A stretch of 64,000 bases of DNA from Anas platyrhynchos (Eukaryota; Chordata; Aves; Anseriformes; Anatidae), in NCBI RefSeq assembly GCF_047663525.1, contig NC_092602.1, forward strand, positions 10,165,501-10,229,500, read 5' to 3'. Positions 22,983 through 35,395 of this stretch are shown piece by piece. Below the pieces are notes generated by a model. The model saw nothing but the letters and a program-made list of their open reading frames with translations, was not told the DNA's origin and did not search any database. The position numbers were made by a program, and so were the translations under genes. Position 1 is the stretch's first letter. Each line of letters opens with the position of its first letter.

Positions 22983-23811
22983 ATCATAACCCTTTTCCTT
23001 CTGTTTGGACAATACTCTGTGGAACATGCTTTACAAAGACTAACGCAAAGTAAAGGAAGAGCTTGGCTAGAGTGGCCCTGAGAATATCACTGAACTCTGA
23101 AACCTCACAAATGAGTAGTGTAGTGTAAGTGGCTATTTCAGGCCATGTTTGCCTTTTCTCCTTGTGTAAGTTCCCTCTTTTTGTATGTGTATTATTGTGT
23201 GAACAGTTGTTTTGGAACATTTTGGATGACCTTTTTCTAAACTCTCTCAAACTAGAGAAACAGTTCACTAATTGAAAATGGATTTTACTGGTTAGCATCT
23301 ATCTCTGACCTATGCCTTTAATGCTACCTTCCGCTGTGCATGCTTCTTGCCTAAACACCCACACTCCAATCCTGTATAAGTTCTATATCTGAGCAGTCTG
23401 AAAGAATGTATGGGATGGGGTGCTTTCTTATATGTAGCAATTTCTGATGTATTTGGCAGTGAAGGGGATGCAGTATTGTAGTTCTTAAATTCTCTTTTTT
23501 AAATTTGAGTGTACCACAACCTGTGTACATCTTGTAAGTGAATTTGGTTAAAGGTACAGTGCTCAGTTTAAAAATATTTCAATTGTACTGACTGAAATTA
23601 GCAGATCTTAAGTTTTTAGGACGAGTTATGCTAGAGGCTTGATACCGTAATGAAATACCCGTGAAGAATTTTAAATTAATAATGCTATAGAATATGTTCA
23701 ATTAAGACCAACACATCCCCTAAGGATTTTCCAGGATAATAAATTTATAAAAGTATAGCTTGCAAGATAAAAAGACAGAAAAATATATACATCTTCTATT
23801 TTGGAAAAAAA

Positions 23812-23817
23812 AATAAA
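23812..23817 (+). terminator. Possible proximal poly(A) signal of YPEL1
   Basis: AATAAA inside an A-rich stretch about 830 bases after the stop. The A-rich surroundings and lack of a clear GU-rich element make it weaker than the distal signal. Confidence 0.3.
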
Positions 23818-24549
23818 ATAATTAGTTGGTGTATTCAAAAAAAAAAAGTTTTGGTACTGTACCTTTTGCCAGTAACAGGGACTTGTGCATCAGTGAAGTT
23901 TTATGGCTGGTTCCATGTAACTGTATAGTCCTAATGCACTGGACAAAGAGGTTGATATTAAGGAAACTTGCTGAGGTATTCTGCTTCTGCTACATTTGAA
24001 CAAAAATATTTATTTTTGTGAGAAACGGTCAGAGCCTATGAGATGAAAATTAATATAGTACACATAGAAAAAGGAGGGGTAATAAGAGGGAAGGGAAGTT
24101 TGACTAAGTTTTTCATAAAATAACAAGATAGTTTTTAAAATTTGAGGGTGGGGGGGAAGGGGTTTATTGGTTTGCTGGCTAAATCATCCCCAAATACATT
24201 TTTATAACAAAAATTTATATGAAACTTACCTTCTCTTTTGATCTCCCACTATTTCTTAACTGGAATGAGTTAACGAGAGAATCATTTAAAAGGTGTATGT
24301 ACAATGTTAGCTGTTGGTATTTGTGCATGCACATTCTCAGCATCTTTGAACGAAATGCTCTACAAAAATTTGCTAACTTTATTTTCAAATTAAACAGTTT
24401 CTGAAGACCTTTTGTATCTTAATCCATTTAATGCTTGAGAACAAGATGCTTGGGAAAAAAAATCCTTAACACTACATCAGTACTATAACTGAACAGTATG
24501 AAAGCCTTGCAATGCAAAATCATTTTCTTTCAAAAACAATTCTAATATC

Positions 24550-24582
24550 ATGGCACCTACAAAGGTTAGTCATAGGTGCCAT
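24550..24582 (+). repeat. Perfect 10-bp hairpin, 13-nt loop, in YPEL1 3' UTR
   Basis: ATGGCACCTA and TAGGTGCCAT are exact reverse complements with a 13-base loop. In the transcript this would be a stable stem-loop. No known RNA element is recognised. Confidence 0.6.
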
Positions 24583-26460
24583 TGCTGCTGTTATGTTTTT
24601 GTGAATCTCCAATAGGCTTTCTGAATTCTACTGCACTTTAGAAATTTTGTCATGCATAAAAAAATATGCCAATGGGTAGGGGCAATACAGATCTTTAAAA
24701 CCAGCTTTCCAGTCTCTTAGGAGTGAGACGAGTTCTCCCACGTGTAAGCATTCTCTGATGCAGGCTGGCTAAACTGCATTCCAGATGTTGTAATGATCTA
24801 TACGTATGAATTAAATATGTAAAAATTAGAGAAGTGGTTAAAGCTGTTGGGTTTCAGTCCAGAGACCTGAGGTGGTACAGTTGTGTTCAATCTGGATTTT
24901 TGTGGCTTACACTTTATGTTCACAAATAAGATCAAGCTTCAAAGTCTTGTTTTTAACAATGTCATTGATGCAAGATGGGCTTTGGTGTTGCCTGTCTTCT
25001 GATCTTTTTGACCTGGAATTCTTGAGATTTATTTTCCTCCATTGTAATGTATGTTGCTGACAAAAAAAAGGCACTGAAACTTCTATCAACAAAAGTTTGT
25101 GCTGGCTTCAAAGTCCAGTTGTAATGTTAACACTTGTGAAAACGTTTATGTAAAGTTTGTGTATCTTTTGGCTTTTCATATTTCCTGACTACAGGCTTGT
25201 TGAAGAAGTACACTGGACTGAAGACAAAAGTAATAGCTGCTTTTCAGTAGAGAGTTGAAATTAAAGAAACTATGTAAAGTATTAAATACTTTTCTCTATA
25301 AAATTGGGGGTTTGGCTCTCTCTTAGTTAATGCTGTCTGTAACAGTCTGATTCTTACTTAGAAATTCAACCTCTTTCTTCAGTGCATTGTTTGTATTTTA
25401 AACTGGACATTTTCACCAAAACCTTAATTAACTTTGATGCCAAAGGTTGGGACTTCATCAAGTGCTTAGCGCATAGAGCTTCAGACTGCTGGCATGAAGA
25501 GTTAATGATCTATATGTGATGTTTATGGCTTTTAAGAGAACCAAACAAAGCAATATTCTTTTTGGTCTTTTAAGAGTGGATGCTTAGAAGGAGTAGAACT
25601 AATACAGAATTGCAATTTCATGCTGCCATGTAACAGTTCTTTAGGCTCATTCTATTGAGGGAATAGGTGAATTTTCTTCTTGTGTTGCTTGGCAGTGTCA
25701 ATGATTATTTTTTCCCCTTGTAAAGATGTAGAGAATTCTTGTTGGTTTTGGTGAAAGTAGAATCCAGATAGCGATGGCTGCTGTCTGATGTGAAGAGGTC
25801 AGTCTGGTCACTGAACCCTCCAGCAGTCATTTGAAAGAAAAACAAACTTACTTGAAAAAAAATTTTACTAAAGCATTTTCCCTCTAACCAATTTTTGTAA
25901 TATATTAAAGATTATATTTAAAGTTTGTATGTGTTTGCTCTGGGCAAGTTTACTTCCCCTCCAACTTGAGCACTTTTGTTACTTGTACTGGTTATTTTTA
26001 TTGTTGGTCTTAACATTTATTTTGTATTTTGTTTTTTACAACTGTAACAAAAAGCTTTTGTGAACCTTTGTTTCTTGCTGGCTCTTTCTTGGACCAAATG
26101 AACTGACTATGAGCTGGCTTAGAAGAAATGTTCATTGGGATGCATAGGAATTTGCTAGCAGAAATGTACATGTATTGAAAGCTTTCTTCCTCTGAACCTC
26201 TAAAGCCACACCTGTCCTAAAGTAATTAATCATAATTTTATGTGACTCTGGTAATCTGACCACACATTCTCTGTCTTGGTCCAAAAGAATGGATGTAACA
26301 GTGGTATTCCAGAACTAAGTCTACTTCCAGACAGTCGAATTACTCTTTGGCCGGTCGCTCTAACCACCTTTTTGATTAATAAAAGACAATGCTGCCATCT
26401 TTTACAATTCTGTTAATTGCAGACTTGCTGTGAAATAAGCTGCAGAATTAGTGAGGGCTT

Positions 26461-26505
26461 GCTGACACGTCAGCTAAGAGTACACTATTGCTGTGTACTC
26501 TTAGC
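26461..26505 (+). repeat. Double inverted repeat in YPEL1 3' UTR (13-bp perfect stem)
   Basis: GCTAAGAGTACAC and GTGTACTCTTAGC are exact reverse complements around TATTGCT (26473-26505). A second, overlapping dyad, GCTGACACGTCAGC, lies at 26461-26474. The long stem would fold stably in RNA. Function unknown. Confidence 0.7.
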
Positions 26506-27314
26506 AATCTAGTAATTAAATTTTATCTACCAGCAAAAAAGGGCCATTTCCCCTCATTCGCTGTAAACTATACAATGGCAAACTGTATTAATGAAGTTTG
26601 TTACAATTCAGTCTAGTTTCCCCCTAGCAAGGCCTAATATAACTGTCAACCTGAGTGGCGTGCCCCGCCTGCTTCTGTAGCCTTTAGGAATCTGTGGGAG
26701 AGGAGAGGAAATACAATTTATGAAATTTCTTTAAATTAAAATCTGGTCTCAGAGGTGCTGACAAGGTCATCGGTACACCCATAAACCAAATGGTCATCCG
26801 TATTTCTTATTGGTCTATCAAGGTAGTGCAAGAGTTTGTTGATGCCAAGTCCTGTTTTTGGCGGACTTGAGGCCTCCCTCTGAGTAATGCTCGTAAAGAG
26901 ATTTTTCTGCATGCTCATCGCAGCAGTCCGATGGCAGCATCAGTGGCCTAGGGAGTCACAGACTAAATTTCTCACATCTCCATTCTTTGACAATGGAGAT
27001 AAGTGGAAGAAGCTGTCAAATTGTTTAACTTTTGGACACTTTATTGTACTTCATTTAGACTCATGTTAAGCCAACCAGCAGTATAAACACTGCAAAAGGA
27101 ACAGACACTTCAGAGGTTTCTCTTAAAAGGACTGTTACAAACGGTTTAAGGCCTAAAGCAGGAGTCAAAAATGGCAGTTGAGTTGTGCCTCATTGTTTCT
27201 TAAACTCTTTACAATGCTTTCTTTTACAGGTGACATGGCTGTGTTGCTGTTTTGTCCTAGCAATACTGTACATCATTTGTTGTTTCACTATATTGTATCT
27301 ACTTGAGGTATCAC

Positions 27315-27320
27315 AATAAA
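27315..27320 (+). terminator. Likely main poly(A) signal of YPEL1
   Basis: AATAAA in TCACAATAAAAGCTTTC, followed within 30-60 bases by a GT/T-rich stretch (TTGTTATTTTTGTGCTGTC). This is the classical signal-plus-downstream-element layout and the best candidate for the distal gene end. Confidence 0.65.
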
Positions 27321-28831
27321 AGCTTTCAATTGTTTTGTTGAGTTACTTGTTATTTTTGTGCTGTCTTGTCTTGTTTTAGGTTCCTATGCTTTTTTTTTTT
27401 TTTTTTACCTCTATCGAATAGAACCAGAGAGAAAAGCCCAGAGATCTTAGTTGATCTTAAAAACTTGTAAGGTATGGGTTGAATCTGATTCACTAGGTTC
27501 TTGGAAGATTGTCTCTAAACATTTGATTTTTTTTTCCTTTCACTAATCTTTCCAAAGTAGAGTTAAGATGTATTCCTACTACTATTAGCTCTAGCCTATT
27601 TTGAGCTAATCATGGATCTTACGCAAATGAAGTGCTTTTAAAGGGAGAGTTGGTCCGTGCACACTTCAACACTAACTTTCAGTGGAATTGTAGGGAGCAG
27701 GGGTGTGCTTTCTGTTTCGTTATCTTGATCATCCGGAGAGCAGAGCACACTGTGAGCACAGGCATTCAACCTGTTAATTCTGCTCTGTCTGGAAGGAACC
27801 TCTGTAGTTCCTCTAACCACAGAAACAGTTTTCTCTTGCATTAGTGGAGCTAAAACCCCCACCCAAGTCAATAAGTAGGATGTGATGTGGATTGGTTAAT
27901 GACAGAGATACTGAACAATATCAGCTTCTGTATTGATCTTCAGGGTACTGTGCTTGTTGGACATTGTGCTATATTAATTAGTACCAGCTATTTAGTACCA
28001 GTAGCTTGGAAGCACTACCAATCTTCAGTGCATCTAATAGTCCATTTATCCAACTGTAATAGGCCACAGACTGCTATGGAAAGTGGTTTCAAGGGTCACT
28101 AAAACTAAAGCGTATTGCATCAACCACTCCCCACAAGCAGTTGGTTCATCACCGTGGCAATGATGTTGGTCAGATCTGGTCCATCCTTAAGACAATGCGG
28201 ATGGTTCCTGGTCACCTTCCTGTCCTCCACGTATTTTTGTGCTTCCATGAGCACTATGTGCTCTGAAATTGTCTTCCCTGCCTATCTCAGCAATAAGTCC
28301 TTGATGTTATATCCTGAAGATTAAACTGAAAATGGTCATATTGATCTTAACAGTTATGATTACAAGCACAAAGGTTATCTGTGTCTTTATTTATTTTAAA
28401 GACTAAATATTTCTTCTCTTAAAATTTCTGAATATTGTAGCATAGGACTATTGCAGTGATTTATTTTCTCCTATATCATGGCAGGTGTAGGACTATCCTT
28501 AATTGCATTAAAGCAGTTCAGTGTAAATAAATTCAAAGAAATGTTTTGCATCAGACTTCCCTACTAGCACAAGTCATACATGTAGGTGTGTGTTATATAA
28601 TATTAAAGTGCTAGTGAAATGTGCCTGGAAATTCTACTTACTCCAAGGAAGGTTAAATTGTGTGGTTGTGATCCTTTGATTATTTTTAGGATGCTAAATC
28701 AATAGGGTTTATAGAATGTAAATACAAAACATTAGTTGCTTGAGTTTGAACACTTTGAATGAAGTAAGAAATTGGTAGCAAAGACTCATGCAGTATTTAG
28801 GGGAGGAATTTGTTTTTTATTTGGTTTAATT

Positions 28832-28857
28832 CAATGTTCAGCAATTACTGAACATTG
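28832..28857. repeat. Perfect 10-bp hairpin, 6-nt loop
   Basis: CAATGTTCAG and CTGAACATTG are exact reverse complements around CAATTA. Intergenic. Confidence 0.6.
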
Positions 28858-29891
28858 TCAATAGTGCATCTAATATGAGCCCTTTCGACTGACGGAGGTG
28901 GAGAATGAAGTCATTCAGTACAGACTTACTCAGTCTCTTCAATAATCCATCACTTCATCTCACAAAGGGATGGGGATGCTCTACATATGAGATCAAACAT
29001 AATATTTCCATCTTGAGAAAAATGTAAGATGGCCTGCTATCCTTTCTTTTATTCATGCTCCTATAAGCTGTCATCTCAGATAAACTCTTTTTTTCCTTTT
29101 AACCTTTTCTTGGCTTTATTCTTTTAGGGATGAAAAAATTATCTTTCTAGATTGGGGGGAAAAGTAAGAATAAAAAAGGCATTTTTGAGAGGTGCATGAT
29201 ACTGAATAAAAAACTATTATTTTTTAAATGGATATAATCAAAGTAGTAAAGATTTAGTATTCAAAATGTTCATAGTAACAACCCATTAATTTTTGATGAA
29301 GCAGAGGGACTGTAAAAACACCAACTACCAGCAATTAGATTACCAGAAGAAATTTGAAAATGTGAATTCCAATCTTGTTTCTTACCAGCTGGAAAATACC
29401 TGGAGGATCTCTGACCTCCAGGTAAACAGAGATGGGCAGATGCCTTGTCAGAAAGTTGGAAACTTCCACTAGATGTTTTTTGTGCCTGTTAAATGTAATT
29501 AAGTGGACACCTGTGTTAGCTGAGGGTTCTTCATGCATGTGACACCGTAGTGCTAAGGTTAAGCCATAGTGGGACATGTGTAGGTCTCTATTTACAAATC
29601 CCAGGTAGTCTAAACAGGAAAACAATCACAACGAAAGCAAGTTTATCCCGTGCTTGTGTTACGTCTAAATCTGATTGCTTGGTTATTTTACTTTATTGTA
29701 GAAAACAGATTTTTCAGTTTTTAATGAAGTAATACATGGTTTTTGCATGCTCAGATTTCCATATTTTTGTAGTAAATAGCATAGCTTAACTGCCCTTCTT
29801 GCTCAAGTAGGCTTCAGAGCCTTCCAGCTCAAGCAAAGACAATGGCAGGGCCAAAGTAAGCCTTTGTTCAAAACAGAGTTTGAATCCTGAC

Positions 29892-29946
29892 ATATTTATA
29901 TATATATATATATATATGCACATATATACATGCACATATATATGCA
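29892..29946. repeat. (TA)n and alternating purine-pyrimidine tract
   Basis: A pure TA run at 29897-29917 is followed by GCACATATATACATGCACA-like alternating sequence. The whole stretch alternates purine and pyrimidine almost perfectly and could adopt unusual DNA structure. Confidence 0.85.
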
Positions 29947-31942
29947 AACTCCATCACAGCATGGCTTGCCCTTTACCCATAAGGAGGGGTGCAAATGTTA
30001 TTTAACCTTTAGAATACCTTTATGACATCTTTAGAAATGATCTTCTGCTAAGTTAAGTTAGTTTTCCAAAAACATCTATGAGCAAAACTCTATTCCTTGG
30101 GACCCGGAGCTGAGTCCAGCACTGTTGTATGAGCTTCTGAAAAAAAAAAAATTCTTGCTCACATATTTCAAGTTGTGTAGAGACAAGACTTCAGTAGATT
30201 AAATAGTGCATTGCTATTTATTTTGCTGACCCTTCTATTTGGTGCAATATATATGTAGAAGCTGTTAGCCATGTATCTCACTGCATAAGGCAGCATGTTG
30301 AGGTTATAGTAACAGATAACAGCTGAAAGCATCTTTGAGTTTGGCTACACCCACTACTGAGCACACATTGGCTATCTTTGAGTCATCCTGTTGTTTCTTT
30401 GTCCTCAGAAGCAAGAGTTCACCTGTGCAGACAGTACAGTGCCTGTGTTTCCAGGATGAAAGCTCATGGTTCCAGTGAGAGAACAACAAAGGGGCAGGAG
30501 GTGGGGGGGGGGGGTGTGTGTTACAGACTGGTGAAAGTTTTTGTTTTTTTTTTCTTTTGTGTGCGTGTGATTTGCATCAGGGAGGGTGAGTGGCATTAAT
30601 AGTTGCGTTTGAACTGTGATTCAAGTTATTTGTCTGCTTATGAAATCAAACAAGCTGTATTCTGCAGTAAAGGTTGTTTAAAATTTACTGATGAATCATT
30701 TTAAAAAAATAAAAATACTCTCCCAGCAGTTGCAACACTTCAAGTGAAAAAAATAAATAAGAGCAGGAGTTCTGTGCATTGGCTGAGCAAACACTTCTTC
30801 AGAACTAAAAACCCATTAGAAGTCAGGGATCTTGTGACACAGAGCAGAGCTGCCAAGGGCAAGAAGATCTTATTTTGCAACTGGGCCCGGGTGGATTGCT
30901 ACATCTGGGAAACGGGTTGCAGATGTAAAACATGTGCTTCTGAGGGCTGGGGGGCTTTTCTAAACAAACATTTCCTAAACTGAGCGATATGAAAGAGAAG
31001 AAAATACGAACAGAGAGATTGTTCACCATGCGGATGGGGAACCTGCTGATGTGATTGCAGCGAAGCTGCTGGCCTGTAGTTGCTGTACTCAGGTGGCATA
31101 AAGGCCAGGCGGGCAGGGTTTGTAGGCTGGTAGGATGGCGTGGTGGGGTTGGAGCTTAGCAGGCCCCAAAGGGGGCTGCTCCTGGGCAGAGCCACACCAA
31201 AGGGACATCTGTTACAGCCCGCCCTGCATCTCAGTGCCTTGCCTCAAGCAGCAAACACAGCAGAGCTGTGTATGTGCCTGGTGTGGGAGGCGGCCCCTGC
31301 ACCCACACCCAAGCCCAGCTGAAGGTGGCCTGTGCTGGAAGGGGAGGTGATGCTCCTGCAGGGCACTGGGCTCTTCTCTGCGCTGCCCCAGCCCCGGCTT
31401 GGCCGAGCAAATCGCAGCTCAGCCAACGTCTGCTCTTCGGGGGCAGGCGGCTGTTGCTGTACACATACACCATAATCTCCTTACAGGCCTGAATTAATCA
31501 TCTGTTTCCCAATGATGCTCAAATAACCACCGTTTCAGTGGGTGGCATGTTCCACTTCCTTACCTGGTATAGCTGATGTGACTATAGACCTCCTGCTGCT
31601 TGTCTGCTTGAATTATCCCCCCTCCCTTTCCTCCTCTTTCTCCCTCCTCAGTTCTCCCCTTTCTAATGAGATCCATAACAGCCCAAAGTCTGCATCATTT
31701 CACATTTTTCACAGCCGTTCCTCTTTGCCCTGAGCCCGCCTTTGCCCAAGGGCAGCCGTAATAACCTGTGGCCCAGCACAGGGCTGACGCCTCACGGTGG
31801 TCAGCGCGGGGCGGCCGCTGCCACCACGTCTCCGTCCTCCCCGCTCTGGTAGTGAGGGCAGAGGACACCGGGCTGCTCTTTGCTATTCCTCTGTCGCTAC
31901 GCCACTGATTAAAATCCTCCAGCAAGCTTCAGGCCTAAATAA

Positions 31943-32020
31943 TGTTTTGTTTTGTTTTGTTTTGTTTTGTTTTGTTTTGTTTTGTTTTGTTTTGTTTTGT
32001 TTGTTGTTGTTGTTGTTTTG
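31943..32020. repeat. (TTTTG)n microsatellite, grading into (TTG)n
   Basis: About 12 tandem TTTTG units followed by a few TTG units. The frames open across it on both strands have no meaning. Confidence 0.95.
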
Positions 32021-32095
32021 TCATGATACTTGACAGAAAATGTGTGTGTATGAACTGCGTCCCTGTAGTCCTCCTGTGACACTGTGCTTTGTCAG

Positions 32096-32129
32096 GCTGA
32101 CAGACCAAAACTCCATTTGGTCTGTCAGC
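32096..32129. repeat. Perfect 14-bp hairpin, 6-nt loop, followed by T run
   Basis: GCTGACAGACCAAA and TTTGGTCTGTCAGC are exact reverse complements around ACTCCA. TTTTTT follows immediately on the + strand. It is the longest perfect short hairpin I found in the window. It could be the remnant of a foldback element or encode a small structured RNA. Neither is shown. Confidence 0.75.
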
Positions 32130-35100
32130 TTTTTTCCCATATTTTACCCCCTTTTTGCCTATTTTCTGTGGTGAAAAGTTTCTCACAGCACAGAGGCTGC
32201 AGACACAAATGAATGCCCTTTAGTTGCCTACCCATAACACACAAAACCAAGAGGGTTTCTCAGCAGTCCTTCAGTGTTTACTAACAGACAGACTTTGCTC
32301 TGGCAGCCCTGTCCTCCACCAGCCCAAACTCACGCCGAAGGTTAACAGCTCCCCAAGTTAATGATTATCCTTCCCTGTTTGCGCAGTGTTTCACAGTTAA
32401 AACATGTAAATATGACTCCCCCGTGTAATTGCTGTGGTTATCCAGTGATGAGCTCTGCAGAGCACATAAACACAGCTATTAGCAGAGCGAAATGTCACTC
32501 CCTCGTCTGGCCTCCCCGAGATCACAGAAGTGTCCGCTGGCCCAGAAAACAGCCCGCGGACGATAAAATCGTCCCGGCTGTCACACGCAGCCCGCAATGA
32601 AAACCCCCTCTCAAAATAGCAAAGTCTAATCTCTCCCGAGGCCGTTAATCAGGTTTCTAATCTAGCAAAGCTGGATCCATACTGTAACATGTGGCGATTC
32701 CCAGGCCTTTATTTCAAACCCAGCTCCATTTACTGGGTCAGGAGACTAAAATGTAAACATTTGCCTGGGAAGAAATCGCTGCAAAGCACCTGCTCTGAGG
32801 GCCAACCCGTGACAGCGCCGGGTGCCGTGACCCGCTGGCACCTTACCTGTACGTGCTGAACCTTACCGACATCGCTGCCTGGAAGTGCAGCGCAACGCAG
32901 CCTCCTCATCGCGTGTTCCCTGAGGGCTGAAGGCTGTCTTTGCTTTTCTGAAGACAAACACAAAGGCTGGGCCTGTTAGGTCTCTTCCAAGTTGGGTAGC
33001 AGTGGATTGAACAGATGAGATAGAGATTTCTCCTCACAGGAGGAGAGCTTTTGCCCCCACACCTTGGCCCAGCTCATGTTGTTGCCAGCACTCCCCTGGC
33101 TGTGCCGGGCCTGCCCCGTGTCTCGGAGGACCCGCAGCCCTGAAGGGGGGTTGAAATGGCCGATGTGTACAGCTTGCGTGGAAGTAATCGTGTGATGGCT
33201 GTGGTATTAAGTGGGCTCCCTCCTTCAAAAGGTGCGGTACAAATGAAAGGTCACACAGAGCTGCAGTGCCCTCGTGCAGCAGCACACACAATCAGGCTGT
33301 GTTAGCGAGCCTTGGGCTGGTAAATCCCCTGCTATGGGCTGGGTAAGAGGCTCCTGAGAACCAGGAGGCCACTCAGCCACTCAGGCTCTGTTTGAAGAGG
33401 GTCAGGCTCCCAACCAGGCACAGGGATGGTGCTTGTGGCAACCAGGGAAAGCTGCCCCACTTCTCACTTCTGCAGCAAAGACTGGGAAAGGAGCAGAGGT
33501 GTGTGAGGGCCGAGTCGTGCTGCAGTGAAGTGGCTGCTGATCTCTAATGAGTGTTTGTGGGGAGGACAATAAAGGTGGCGTGTTTTGGTCCTCGATTCAG
33601 GGACTTCCCACTGGTAGGCTCCGAGGCCTTGAACTTTGGCTTTTACTGAGCTTGTTGTTTGTCTGCCCGTGTGGATCTGTGTCCATGTGCACAGGGCTGG
33701 TCTGGTTCCCTCCCCCGGGCTTCTGCCTTGGTGTTTACTGTTGTTGTTTGTCAATATATTTTAGCCTCCTTTTGCTGCGCCTTTCCTCCCCCCATCCCTT
33801 TACTACCACCCTTCAGGCAATGCTCAGGAACTTTCCCACATCCTGTAGGGCCCAAAGCCCCTTCTGATTCCCCAAGCCCTCCCTCGTGCCCCACTGGTGC
33901 CATGCCCCTCTCTGTGCTGCCATTTGTGCCTCCAGGTCCTGGCCCCAGCCCACTCAGCTCTGGACACCACGTGTTGGCTGGGCTCAAAATATGAGTAGTA
34001 AAAGGGGAAAAAATAAATATATTTTCCCAAGCTTAACACAGGGGCAGGGCAGGTGTGGGACTGGCTCTGTCCTTTCCAAAGCTCCTTGCCCGTGCCCCCA
34101 CACCACAAGTCCCCTTCCCAGGGCACTGGGCTGATGGAAGCTGAATGCTGTGGGGCTCCCCCAAAATACCAGAAGGGATAAAGATGTTTCCATTACTGAA
34201 TGCAGAAGGATTCAGGTCACAAAGGGTGGGGACAAAACCTGCCTCCAGAGTGATAAGGGGGGGATAAGATGGATGCGTTCTGGGACATAAGCAGTCCTTT
34301 AGGCCACACTCTTCCCAGCACCCTGTCCCCAGATTACCCTCAGGGGTACTGGCCACAGGGATATCTGCCTTGCTCACACTGCTATTTAATATCCCAATGC
34401 GAGATGGGGCAACAGAGGGAAGCACAAAGGGGCTTACAGTGGTGGTGACAAGTCCCCAAGGAACTGTGGAGGCATCACTCCATGGTGGCAGGGTGTGAGG
34501 ACGCGGGCACAGCCACTTCGCTGTGATGGACGGGTGAGCTGCAGGCTGTGGGCATGGCCACTGTTTTAATGCTTTTGTGTGGATCTGTAGCACTGGATGT
34601 CATGCTGCTGTGTGCCCAGTTCCCCTTGTGCCCTGCTGTCCCCAGCATCCAGCATCCCCAGGCCCCTTTCCCCGGCTCTGTGCTGCCGGTTGCCATGACA
34701 ATCCCAGGAGAGATTTCAGATGAGCGCTGAGCGCGTACCGAGCAGTGCTTGGTGCTTGCAAACCTGGAGGTGCAAAGGAATAAAATGCAAAAGCACCACA
34801 CAGCTCCAGAGCAGGGAAGGGTTTGCTGTCTGTGAGGCCTTGGGTGCTGATGTCCACTTGTTTCTCCCTGTGGCAGCACCAGCTGCTCCTGGATGAAGGC
34901 TTCAGGGACCTGCCCAGCTACACGAGAGGGTGGGGAGGTTTTTAACATCCCCTCCCCTTTTTTTTTCTTTTTCCATTTGATCTATAGAGTTGAAAACTTT
35001 ATTTCCCATAGAGGCAAGCCAGTGGTTCTGGCTGCAGGGTGGGACACAGCCCTGGAGCAGCAGGTGAAGGCTGCCGGTGGGTGCTTTCACTGCACACCCC

Positions 35101-35333
35101 ACCCCAGCCAGGAAAGGCGGGCGCCAGGCGCTGCACTCCCCCGTTGGATGCTCGGGCACTGGAACCAACATGCTCTCAGCACAGTGACTTTAACCCAAAT
35201 TGCAGCTGTGGCGATGGGAAGCACGTGGCGGGCACACCCCTTCCTGCGGGCCTGCCTGCGCCTCTGACCAGGCAGCAACGAATGTCTCCCTGCCCCTTTG
35301 CTTCCCTTTGCACCTCTTAGTTTTAATTTTTCT

Positions 35334-35395
35334 TTCATTTTTTTTTCTCTCTCTTTTTTTTTTTTCCCTCTCCTCTCCTTGCCTCGTCCTCCTTT
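35334..35395. repeat. Polypyrimidine tract
   Basis: About 60 bases of nearly pure C and T (TTTCTCTCTC, T runs, CTCTCCTCTCC). A shorter one lies at 40491-40521. Such tracts can form triplex DNA and often cause polymerase slippage. Confidence 0.75.

Larger units (their letters stand above)
22983..27340 (+). other. YPEL1 3' UTR (end inferred)
   Basis: About 4.35 kb, AT-rich and without splice-supported exons, from the stop codon to just after AATAAA at 27315. ATTTA-type AU-rich words occur, for example around 24008 and 26018. Earlier polyadenylation-like hexamers at 23812 (AATAAA) and about 25901 (ATTAAA) could give shorter forms. Two perfect hairpins lie in it, at 24550 and 26473. Human YPEL1 also has a long 3' UTR as far as I recall. 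An mRNA end was not observed; the length is inferred. Confidence 0.6.
27341..30880. other. Intergenic, AT-rich part
   Basis: No recognisable gene between the YPEL1 end and the GC-rich block. It holds a T run at 27390-27406, a 10-bp hairpin at 28832, a TA repeat at about 29897 and a G run at 30503-30514. Open frames here are short and have no family resemblance that I can see. Confidence 0.6.

Noticed and set aside
31797..32186. Phe-Cys-rich and Lys/Asn/Thr/Gln-rich frames near 32 kb
   Set aside because: These are translations of the (TTTTG)n repeat.
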